From Bacillus sp. X1(2014) (GTDB lineage Bacteria; Bacillota; Bacilli; Bacillales_B; DSM-18226), in assembly GCF_007678255.1 (NCBI RefSeq), contig NZ_VEED01000003.1, positions 372,001 to 436,000 on the forward strand: a DNA stretch of 64,000 nt. Reading direction: 5' to 3'. Under the pieces are notes generated by a model. That model made no database searches. It saw only the letters and a program-made list of their open reading frames with translations, and was not told the DNA's origin. The first letter of the stretch is position 1. Each line of letters begins with the position of its first letter. The position numbers and the translations under genes are program-made. Positions 34,604 through 42,285 of this stretch are shown one piece after another.

Positions 34604-36046
34604 ATGCGCCATTTGAATTACATTAACGGCCAATGGAAAGAACCAACTACAAATGAATATAAAGAGAATCTTAGTCCACATAATGGAGAAGGCTTGGGGG
34701 AATTCCCATCCAGTGCAGCAGCTGATGTTCACGAAGCGGTAGCTGCTGCAAAAAATGCTTTTCCAGCTTGGAAAAAACTCTCTATTCAACAAAGGGCAGC
34801 TTATTTACAAAAGGCTGCGTCTATTTTGAAAGAAAACATAGAGGAAATAGGACGGGATCTAATTAAGGAAGAGGGAAAAGCGTTTTCGGAAGGGATGGGG
34901 GAAGCTAATCGAGCGGTAAGCATCCTCGAATATTTTGCAGCTGAAGCACGGCAGCCACTTGGAGATGTCATTCCGTCCGCGAGTGAGAAAACATTTTTGT
35001 ATACTACCCGTACACCCCTAGGTCCTATTGGGTTAATTACACCATGGAATTTTCCCATTGCCATTCCAGTATGGAAGATGGCACCAGCACTTATATACGG
35101 AAATACAGTGGTGATTAAGCCTGCTGATTTAACACCGAAATCTGTCTATCACGTTATGAAAGCTTTTGATGAAGCTGGTCTGCCAGCAGGTGTCCTTAAT
35201 TGTGTATTTGGCAGAGGATCTGTTATTGGGAATGAATTGGTGAACCACCCAGATATAAAAGCCATTTCTTTCACTGGTTCGAACCAAGTAGGACGTCAGA
35301 TTCAAAAACAGGCTGTAGAACACGGAAAAAAGGTACAGATGGAAATGGGAGGAAAGAATCCGCTAGTTGTTCTAAATGATGCAGATCTTGAAAGAGCGGT
35401 TGAAATAGCTGTAGGCGGAGCATTTAAATCTATCGGTCAAAAATGTACAGCAACGAGTCGTGTGATTGTCGAAGAAGGGATTTACGAGTCATTCCGTGAT
35501 AGGCTTGTGAAGCGTACGAAGGAATTAACAATTGGTAACCCGCTTCACGAGGGAACCGTTATCGGGCCGGCAGTATCAAAAGTACAGCTTGATGGGGTGC
35601 TCGAAATGATAGAAACGGGGAAATCAGAAGCAACACTGCTTTGCGGTGGAGAGATCCCGGAAGATGAAGAATTAAAAAATGGTTTTTATGTAAAACCAAC
35701 AATCTTTGAAAACGTGCCTAAAGCTGCTCGGATTGCCCGAGAGGAAATTTTCGGTCCAGTTCTTGCATTGTTTAAAGTCAAAGATTACGAGGAAGCAGTG
35801 GAAATGGCAAATGATACTGAATTTGGTCTTAGCGCAGCCATCTGCACCAACAACTTAACATTGGCCCGCCGTTTCGTTGAAGATGCGGAAGTAGGACTTG
35901 TTCATGTGAACTCGGAAACTTCGGGAGCAGAACCACAAATGCCTTTTGGCGGTTGTAAAAATTCTAGTTCCGGCAGTCGTGAGCAAGGAAAAGCTGCTAT
36001 TGAGTTTTATACAGAAGTGAAGACTGTTTATATGGATCCAATGTAA
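34604..36046 (+). CDS. aldehyde dehydrogenase, semialdehyde dehydrogenase type
   Basis: 480 residues. Catalytic residues are Asn149 (TPWNFP), Lys172 (VIKPAD), Glu247 (MEMGG) and Cys281 (GQKCTATSR). GQKCTATSR resembles 2-oxoglutarate semialdehyde dehydrogenases such as YcbD. Because L-2-hydroxyglutarate oxidase and glutarate hydroxylase follow, the likely substrate is glutarate semialdehyde, giving glutarate. It heads a tight set with lhgO and a DUF3870 gene that ends at the terminator at 37.9 kb. AGGAGG lies 11 bases before the ATG. Confidence 0.88.
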   Translation: MRHLNYINGQWKEPTTNEYKENLSPHNGEGLGEFPSSAAADVHEAVAAAKNAFPAWKKLSIQQRAAYLQKAASILKENIEEIGRDLIKEEGKAFSEGMGEANRAVSILEYFAAEARQPLGDVIPSASEKTFLYTTRTPLGPIGLITPWNFPIAIPVWKMAPALIYGNTVVIKPADLTPKSVYHVMKAFDEAGLPAGVLNCVFGRGSVIGNELVNHPDIKAISFTGSNQVGRQIQKQAVEHGKKVQMEMGGKNPLVVLNDADLERAVEIAVGGAFKSIGQKCTATSRVIVEEGIYESFRDRLVKRTKELTIGNPLHEGTVIGPAVSKVQLDGVLEMIETGKSEATLLCGGEIPEDEELKNGFYVKPTIFENVPKAARIAREEIFGPVLALFKVKDYEEAVEMANDTEFGLSAAICTNNLTLARRFVEDAEVGLVHVNSETSGAEPQMPFGGCKNSSSGSREQGKAAIEFYTEVKTVYMDPM

Positions 36047-36090
36047 TTCTTACTACTCAACAAAGAAAATCAAAATGGAGAGGGGTCCTA

Positions 36091-37311
36091 ATGACAATGT
36101 ATGATTTTGCAATAGTGGGCGGAGGAATTGTTGGTCTATCAACAGGGATGGCCATTTATGAGCGGTTTCCTAATGCGAAGGTAGTCGTCATTGAGAAGGA
36201 ATCCGTTGTTGCGGAACATCAAACAGGGCATAACAGCGGTGTGATTCATTCTGGCATTTATTATAAGCCCGGTAGTTTCAAAGCGCGTTTTGCCCGCCAA
36301 GGTAGTAAATCTATGACTGCATTCTGCCAAACACATGGTATAGACCATGATATTTGCGGAAAGGTAATCGTAGCTACGAAACAAGAGGAATTACCGCTTC
36401 TTGAAAATTTATATAATCGAGGGCTGAAAAATGTATTAGCCATTCATAGAATTGGACCAGATGAATTAAAGGAAATAGAACCACATGTTAATGGTTTAGG
36501 AGCAATCCGTGTTCCGATGGCTGGCATCGTAAATTATAGACAAGTAAGTGAAAAGTTCGCCGAAATTATCCAAGAGAGAGGCGGAGAGATTCGTCTAAAT
36601 ACAAAAGTGGAGAAAATGCAAGAAGAATCGGATCAAGTAATCATTGAAACGAATCGCGGAACATTAAATGCGGGAATGGTCATTAACTGTGCTGGGCTTC
36701 ACAGTGATCGTGTAGCACTAGCAACGGGATATAAAACAGATATGAAGATTTTACCTTTTAGAGGCGAGTATTACAAATTAAAACCTGAAAAGCGTTATCT
36801 AGTAAAAAATTTAATTTATCCTGTTCCAAATCCAAAGTTCCCATTTCTGGGGGTCCATTTTACACGAATGATCAGCGGTGAAGTCGATGCGGGACCAAAT
36901 GCTGTGCTTAGCTTTAAACGTGAAGGATACAAAAAGACAGATTTTAATGCAAAGGATTTACTAGATTCATTAAGCTTCCCTGGATTGTGGAAAATGGCAG
37001 GGAAATTTGCGAAGGAGGGGCTTGATGAATATATTCGCTCCTTCAGTAAGAAACAATTTACCAAGAGCCTTCAGGAACTGATTCCGGAAATCCAAGAAGA
37101 TGATTTAATCCCTGCTCCTGCTGGAGTCCGTGCTCAAGCATTAAAGAGCGATGGGAATATGGTGGATGACTTCCATATCATTCAAGGGAAACGAACGATC
37201 CATGTATGTAATGCTCCATCTCCTGCTGCAACTGCTTCAATAGAAATCGGAAAAGAAGTTGTGAATAGAATACCAGAACAAACAAACTTAAAAGAAGCAA
37301 TACTAGTTTAA
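36091..37311 (+). CDS. lhgO: L-2-hydroxyglutarate oxidase/dehydrogenase
   Basis: 406 residues of the DAO/LhgO FAD-dependent family. FAD motif: DFAIVGGGIVGLSTGMAI, then EKE near 37-39. LhgO-specific stretches are TGHNSGVIHSGIYYKPGSFKA and the C-terminal PAPAGVRAQAL and NAPSPAATASIEIG. It oxidises L-2-hydroxyglutarate to 2-oxoglutarate, passing electrons to the quinone pool in E. coli. It lies directly upstream of the glaH homologue, as lhgO and csiD are paired in E. coli. AGAGGGG precedes the ATG. Confidence 0.93.
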   Translation: MTMYDFAIVGGGIVGLSTGMAIYERFPNAKVVVIEKESVVAEHQTGHNSGVIHSGIYYKPGSFKARFARQGSKSMTAFCQTHGIDHDICGKVIVATKQEELPLLENLYNRGLKNVLAIHRIGPDELKEIEPHVNGLGAIRVPMAGIVNYRQVSEKFAEIIQERGGEIRLNTKVEKMQEESDQVIIETNRGTLNAGMVINCAGLHSDRVALATGYKTDMKILPFRGEYYKLKPEKRYLVKNLIYPVPNPKFPFLGVHFTRMISGEVDAGPNAVLSFKREGYKKTDFNAKDLLDSLSFPGLWKMAGKFAKEGLDEYIRSFSKKQFTKSLQELIPEIQEDDLIPAPAGVRAQALKSDGNMVDDFHIIQGKRTIHVCNAPSPAATASIEIGKEVVNRIPEQTNLKEAILV

Positions 37312-37338
37312 ATAATTCCTTGGAGAGGTAGGCCTATT

Positions 37339-37683
37339 ATGCTGAATGGAAAGACTATTTTTATTGCAGGGCACGCTCGTCTGCCGCAAGGAATGGCAGC
37401 AAAAAGTGTCTTCGATACGTTAACAATCACAGCTGAAATCGATCGTAAATATGGCGTAATCGTCGAGGCGTCTTGTACTCTAGCAACCGAACATGGGAGC
37501 GACTTTATTGGCCGTATATTAAAGGGCGTTAGTCTAAAAGATGGAGTGGAAGGTGTAATTGAAGAAATTGAAACCTATTACCGAGGCAAGGCGACAAATG
37601 CTCTTGTTGCGGCATTAAAGGATCTAAACCTCCATTTCCATCAAATAAAAACGGAAGAAAAGCAAAAGGTTCAAAATATTTAA
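37339..37683 (+). CDS. DUF3870-family protein (copy 1)
   Basis: 114 residues, soluble, about 105 of which align with the minus-strand gene at 43594-43902. Shared blocks are IFIAGHARLP.GMAA, TLTITAEID and YGVIVEASCTLATEHG. The invariant Cys-Thr-Leu-Ala-Thr-Glu-His run looks like a ligand- or metal-binding site. The family has no established function. It starts 28 bases after lhgO, so it belongs to the same transcript and may be a regulatory or accessory factor for this pathway. Confidence 0.8.
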   Translation: MLNGKTIFIAGHARLPQGMAAKSVFDTLTITAEIDRKYGVIVEASCTLATEHGSDFIGRILKGVSLKDGVEGVIEEIETYYRGKATNALVAALKDLNLHFHQIKTEEKQKVQNI

Positions 37684-37692
37684 AATAATCAA

Positions 37693-37721
37693 TTGACAAT
37701 CTATCCTATACAATTTATACT
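37693..37721 (+). promoter_or_regulatory. consensus sigma-A promoter upstream of glaH
   Basis: TTGACA (37693-37698) and TATACT (37716-37721) are separated by 17 bases. The start of transcription would be near 37728, about 260 bases before the glaH ATG. Confidence 0.75.
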
Positions 37722-37727
37722 AAGAGT

Positions 37728-37988
37728 AGTCAAAATATTATTAATACTTCCACTTCCTGAATAACACCCTTTCAGATCCGTGGATAGATTATAATACTTG
37801 GAAACAGGAAATATAAATAACAATTAACTGCTAATTCATTATGACTCTATTAACCATAGAGCTGTGAAGTGAATAAAAGCCAGTTGTACAGTGAGTCCCA
37901 CTCTTTTTGGGTACTTTGTGCAGCTGGCTTTTTATATTCCTTAATTTCCATATTTTAACTATCTCACACAAAACTGGAGGAATAAAAA
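37728..37988 (+). ncRNA. structured 5' leader of glaH, candidate attenuator
   Basis: Hairpin 1 is an imperfect stem: TCCAC/GTGGA (37749-37753/37780-37784) enclosing CTGAA/TTCAG (37757-37761/37771-37775). Hairpin 2 is CTCTAT/ATAGAG (37845-37850/37856-37861). A terminator (37875-37936) ends the leader just before the ribosome binding site. Alternative pairings exist: TTCCTG (37754-37759) with CAGGAA (37805-37810), and CACTTC (37751-37756) with GAAGTG (37866-37871). Mutually exclusive structures before a terminator suggest attenuation or a riboswitch. No known class was recognised. Confidence 0.45.
37875..37936 (+). terminator. strong terminator in the glaH leader
   Basis: A 16-bp stem pairs 37875-37890 with 37917-37932, including AAAAGCCAG/CTGGCTTTT and G-U pairs, with CCCA/TGGG in the loop. 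TTTTTATATT follows. It would stop transcripts both from the upstream operon and from the glaH promoter unless overridden. Confidence 0.82.
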
Positions 37989-38927
37989 ATGGTAATCGCA
38001 GAAAAACAAAGAGGGAAATATGAAACAAAAACAAACATGTATGAAGTGAAAGTTCATCCGCAAACAGACCGTTTATACCACATTCAGCTTTCAAAAAAGG
38101 CCATTCAAGGGTTTTTGGATACCGTCAAAGCAGAAAATTATTCTGTCCAGCATTTAGAATATACACCCTATTCTCGTCTTATTGTCTCTTCTATTCTATT
38201 AGATCATGTTGGAGAAGAATTCTGCGACTTACTTCGAAACATCGTTCATGACCGTGAATCTGGCGGATTTACGATTGGTTTGGATGGTGTTACGGAGGAT
38301 ACAGATGAATACGTTATTTTCTCAACTGCTATTTCTTATTTGTTAGGTTCATCAAACTTTGATTCAATGTCTGGTAAATATTATGCACGCTTTTCTGTCA
38401 AGCATACTGATAACAGTGACTCCTATCTCCGTCAAGCTTATCGCTTATTTACACTTCATACGGATGGAACATTTGTAGATGAGCCGACAGATTGGCTGTT
38501 AATGATGAAAATAGTAGAAGAAAATGCACGCGGCGGTGAATCTCGATTATTACACCTTGATGATTGGAAAGACCTTGATAAGTTTTCAAATCATCCATTG
38601 GCAAGCCATAAGTTTACTTACAAAGCACCATCTAGTAAAAATGTAAATCAGGAAATTCAGCGCTTAACCTTCTTCAACTACAATAATAAGCCTGGTGCAT
38701 GCTTCATCGACCAATTTGTCTATCCTGAAACCATTGAAGAAGCTAAATACCTTCGTGACCTTTCACATTCAATGGAAACCGATGAAAGTGTTACAGAACT
38801 CAAACTTCCAGTCGGAGATTTAGTAGTTGTTAACAATATATTTTGGTTACATGGGCGTGCAGCCTTTGAGGTAAATCCCAACTTGAACCGCGAATTACTA
38901 CGTCAGCGAGGACGTTTTCATCAGTAA
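37989..38927 (+). CDS. glaH: glutarate 2-hydroxylase (CsiD family)
   Basis: 312 residues. Fe(II)/2-oxoglutarate oxygenase facial triad: His157 and Asp159 in LHTDGTF and His288 in WLHGR. Family blocks are TDWLLMMKIVEENARGGESRLLHLDDW, PSSKNVNQEI and the C-terminal RELLRQRG with the 2-oxoglutarate-binding Arg. GlaH converts glutarate to L-2-hydroxyglutarate with 2-oxoglutarate and oxygen, yielding succinate and CO2. LhgO, encoded upstream, takes the product. GGAGG lies ten bases before the ATG. Expression is probably set by the leader terminator. Confidence 0.94.
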   Translation: MVIAEKQRGKYETKTNMYEVKVHPQTDRLYHIQLSKKAIQGFLDTVKAENYSVQHLEYTPYSRLIVSSILLDHVGEEFCDLLRNIVHDRESGGFTIGLDGVTEDTDEYVIFSTAISYLLGSSNFDSMSGKYYARFSVKHTDNSDSYLRQAYRLFTLHTDGTFVDEPTDWLLMMKIVEENARGGESRLLHLDDWKDLDKFSNHPLASHKFTYKAPSSKNVNQEIQRLTFFNYNNKPGACFIDQFVYPETIEEAKYLRDLSHSMETDESVTELKLPVGDLVVVNNIFWLHGRAAFEVNPNLNRELLRQRGRFHQ

Positions 38928-38998
38928 TTGTCCTAAGTGACAAGCACCACCAGATTTATGTCATAAGGCCAATTATCTTTTTCTTGGAGTGATTATGA

Positions 38999-41017
38999 AT
39001 GACACAGTTTAAACATTTATTTAGTCCAGTTGAAATTGGCCATACAGAATTGAAAAATAGGATTCTAAGTACGGCACATCAAACCAATCATGTTAAGAAT
39101 GGAATCCCTACATTGGATATGACTGCCTATCATGTAGAACGCGCCAAGGGCGGTGCCGGATTACTTATACTAGAAGCCGCCGCTGCACATCCATCCGGGA
39201 TGCTGACAACCAAAACAATTGCTGGATATGACAAAAAGATTGTCCCTGCTTACAAGGAGCTTGCCAATGAAGTGCATAAATATGGAACGAAAGTATTTTC
39301 CCAATTATTCCATGGCGGCAGGGAAGTCGTTTCAAGTGAGTACCGGAATGCGGCCTGGGCACCGTCAGCGGTTCCAAGCCTCAGGTTCAGTACGATGCCC
39401 AAACCGATGAGTATTGAGGAAATTAATGATGTAATTGAAGGATTTGCCCTTTCGGCTAAATGGGCGAAGGAAGGCGGGCTGGATGGTGTAGAAATCTGTT
39501 GCTCACACGGATACTTGCCTGCACAGTTTTGGTCGGAACAGACCAATCTTCGTACCGATGAATATGGGGGATCGTTTGAAAACAGAATGCGATTTATTGT
39601 TGAAGTGATGGAGCGAGTCTGGCAGGAAGTTGGGGAGGACTTTACGGTTGGACTCCGTATGAGTGCAGATGAAATTTCAATTGATGGAACAACCGTAAAA
39701 GATGCCGTACAAATTGTTGAATATTTAGTTGAAAGAGTAAGAGTGGATTTTATTGATGTCACATCCGGAGATTCCAGTACATTTGCCGGATCCACACACA
39801 TTGTGCCGCCATCTCCTATGAAGCATGGATATAACACACCCTATTCTTTTAAAATTAGAATGGCTGGTGCTGTACCGGTTTTCGTCGGCTCGCGTATTTT
39901 AGATCCGGCAGAAGCGGAGAAGATTGTGGCAACTGGAAAAGCAGATGTTGTCGGCATGACCCGTGCATTAATTGTAGATCCTTACATGCCTAACAAGTCA
40001 AAGTCAGGCAATCTTCAACAAATTGATGCCTGTTTAGGCTGCCTACAGGCTTGTATCGGGCATTATCACAATGGTTTAACCATCGGTTGTGTCCAAAATC
40101 CCTCAGCAGGCAGAGAAAATGAAGTGCACACTCTTAAGGAAAGCCTTAGAGATAAGAAGAAAGTTCTTGTGATTGGTGCTGGACCAGCAGGCATGCAAGC
40201 AGCGGCGACATTAGATGAACTTGGCCATAATGTTATTCTGGCCGATAAAGCGGACAAAATCGGTGGATTATTGCATACATTAAAAAAGATGCCAATGAGA
40301 CATGAGCTTGCTGAATCGATGCTTGATAATTATATGCGGAAAATATCTACTAGTAACGTGAAAGTTACACTTGGTAAGGCTGTACAACGAGAAGATATTA
40401 ACAAAATTTCACCGGATGCCATTATCTGCGCTACAGGATCAAGACCGTATATCCCCGATATTTCAGGGATTCATGATCATCGTGTCATGACGGTGGAAGA
40501 CGTGTTTCATCATCCGAATAACCAAATTGGGAAAAATGTTTTGGTAGTTGATTTTGCCGGTGATTGGCCAGCTATGGAAGCGGCGATTGATTTGGCGGAA
40601 AAGGGGCATATTGTCTCGCTTATTACTGCAAGGCTGTATGCGGGCGAAGGCGTGCCTCAATACTTACGAAATGAATATTTAAAAAAGCTTTATCAACTAA
40701 ATGTAAAAATAATACCTCACTATGATTTAGGAGAAATTAACGGAAATCGTGTTGTCATTAGAAATCTATTCTCATATGAAAAAGAGACAATGGAAAATTG
40801 GGATTCTATTATTCTTTCGCACGGTCGTTTACCAAATAATGAACTATATGAACAAATGAAGAAATTAGCACCTGAAGTATGGCAAATCGGTGATTGCTTG
40901 GCGCCGAGAACAATAGAAGAGGCAACTTTTGAGGGGATGTCTATAAGTTTGCGATTAGGAGTCCAAGACAATCGAAATCTTTCCATTTCAACTAGAAAAG
41001 GGCTTCTAACGAAATAA
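38999..41017 (+). CDS. old-yellow-enzyme family FMN/4Fe-4S/FAD oxidoreductase
   Basis: 672 residues. An N-terminal OYE-type TIM barrel (about 1-330) has FSQLFHGGRE and a His-rich site ICCSHGYLPAQFWS. The 4Fe-4S ligands are Cys345, Cys348, Cys352 and Cys364. The C-terminal FAD/NAD region has VLVIGAGPAGMQAA. The layout is that of 2,4-dienoyl-CoA reductase, trimethylamine dehydrogenase and N-methylproline or dimethylglycine demethylases. The Cys that binds FMN covalently in trimethylamine dehydrogenase is absent (HQTNH here). In a cluster with a Rieske enzyme an N-demethylase role is plausible; dienoyl-CoA reductase is the alternative. Confidence 0.85.
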   Translation: MTQFKHLFSPVEIGHTELKNRILSTAHQTNHVKNGIPTLDMTAYHVERAKGGAGLLILEAAAAHPSGMLTTKTIAGYDKKIVPAYKELANEVHKYGTKVFSQLFHGGREVVSSEYRNAAWAPSAVPSLRFSTMPKPMSIEEINDVIEGFALSAKWAKEGGLDGVEICCSHGYLPAQFWSEQTNLRTDEYGGSFENRMRFIVEVMERVWQEVGEDFTVGLRMSADEISIDGTTVKDAVQIVEYLVERVRVDFIDVTSGDSSTFAGSTHIVPPSPMKHGYNTPYSFKIRMAGAVPVFVGSRILDPAEAEKIVATGKADVVGMTRALIVDPYMPNKSKSGNLQQIDACLGCLQACIGHYHNGLTIGCVQNPSAGRENEVHTLKESLRDKKKVLVIGAGPAGMQAAATLDELGHNVILADKADKIGGLLHTLKKMPMRHELAESMLDNYMRKISTSNVKVTLGKAVQREDINKISPDAIICATGSRPYIPDISGIHDHRVMTVEDVFHHPNNQIGKNVLVVDFAGDWPAMEAAIDLAEKGHIVSLITARLYAGEGVPQYLRNEYLKKLYQLNVKIIPHYDLGEINGNRVVIRNLFSYEKETMENWDSIILSHGRLPNNELYEQMKKLAPEVWQIGDCLAPRTIEEATFEGMSISLRLGVQDNRNLSISTRKGLLTK

Positions 41018-41070
41018 TAGTGTGACCTTCAACGTTTTTTCAAATAAGAATGAGTAGGAGGTGGGAGGTT

Positions 41071-42285
41071 TTGAAAGGAGCTTTGGAAGGTATAAAAGTA
41101 TTGGATTTATCGAGGGTACTGGCGGGTCCATACTGTACGATGATTCTTGGGGACCTTGGAGCAGATGTCATAAAAGTGGAGGCTCCGGGAGGCAGTGATG
41201 AAACGCGGGGCTGGGGGCCGCCGTTCCAAAATGGTGTAAGTGCCTATTATTTATGCGCTAACCGTAATAAGCGCAGCATCACCGTAAATCTGAAAACCGG
41301 AGAGGGAAGGGAAATCATTCGCACTTTAGCTAAAGATGCGGACGTAGTAATTAATAACTTCAAAACCGGTTCGATGGAGAATTGGGACTTGGACTATGAC
41401 TCTTTGAAAGCGATCAACCCGAGGCTGGTATATTGCTCCATCACCGGCTTTGGCGAAACGGGACCATATCGGCATTTGCCGGGCTATGATTACATTATTC
41501 AGGGAATGAGCGGGCTGATGAGCATTACCGGGAATGATGAAAGTGGGCCAATGAAAATTGGTGTAGCAATGGTTGATATTTTAACAGGTTTATATTCTGC
41601 CATTTCGATTGAAGCAGCATTACTAGAAAGAGAGAAATCCGGACAAGGGCAAAAAATAGATATGTCGCTTATGGATACGGCGGTAAGCTCACTCGCCAAT
41701 GTAGCAAGCAATTATCTTATATCTGGATCAATCCCAAGACGACTTGGTAATGAGCATCCAAATATTGTGCCTTACTCAACATTCAGGGCAATGGATGGAG
41801 AAATGATCATTGCAGTTGGTAACAACCGGCAGTTTGCCACCTTTTGTGAAGTAATGGGAATAAGTGAAATTGCAGCAGATGAACGGTTCCTTACCAATGA
41901 AGCAAGGGTTAAACATAAACTTGAACTCACGGGCATTTTAGAAAACCGGCTGCAAATCAAACCAGTCAATGAGTGGATGGAGCTGTTTTCGCAGCATAAT
42001 ATTCCGTGCGGTCCTATTGCGATGATGGATCAGGTATTTAATCATCCACAAGTATTGGCCCGAGAAATGGTCGTAGAAGTGGATCACCCGGAAGCAGGTT
42101 CAGTCAAGCTAGTCGGCTCGCCCATAAAACTGTCAAGAACGAAGACAAAAATTGAACGTCATCCCCCGATTGCTGGGGAACATACCGTTGAAATCTTGCA
42201 GCAGGCGGGATATTCACACGTGGAAATTGAACAATTAAAAAAGAATAATATTATCCAAATTTACCAGGAGGCCTATACGAAATGA
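41071..42285 (+). CDS. CaiB/BaiF-family CoA transferase, possibly glutarate-specific
   Basis: 404 residues of the family III CoA transferases. Hallmarks are GIKVLDLSRVLAGPYCTMILGDLGADVIKVE, the catalytic-type Asp in PGYDYIIQGMSG, and IDMSLMDTAVSSLA. The TTG start at 41071 is chosen because AGGAGG (41056-41061) sits nine bases upstream; an ATG at 41050 would lie before this site. The family exchanges CoA between acids by a ping-pong mechanism. The stop overlaps the acyl-CoA dehydrogenase start by four bases. Such a pair near glutarate genes fits glutarate activation followed by glutaryl-CoA dehydrogenation, though carnitine-type acids are possible. Confidence 0.82.
   Translation: MKGALEGIKVLDLSRVLAGPYCTMILGDLGADVIKVEAPGGSDETRGWGPPFQNGVSAYYLCANRNKRSITVNLKTGEGREIIRTLAKDADVVINNFKTGSMENWDLDYDSLKAINPRLVYCSITGFGETGPYRHLPGYDYIIQGMSGLMSITGNDESGPMKIGVAMVDILTGLYSAISIEAALLEREKSGQGQKIDMSLMDTAVSSLANVASNYLISGSIPRRLGNEHPNIVPYSTFRAMDGEMIIAVGNNRQFATFCEVMGISEIAADERFLTNEARVKHKLELTGILENRLQIKPVNEWMELFSQHNIPCGPIAMMDQVFNHPQVLAREMVVEVDHPEAGSVKLVGSPIKLSRTKTKIERHPPIAGEHTVEILQQAGYSHVEIEQLKKNNIIQIYQEAYTK

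Noticed and set aside
38928..38998. TTGTC/GACAA hairpin after glaH as a terminator
   Set aside because: The stem is five base pairs and no T-run follows; the next gene is only 71 bases away.
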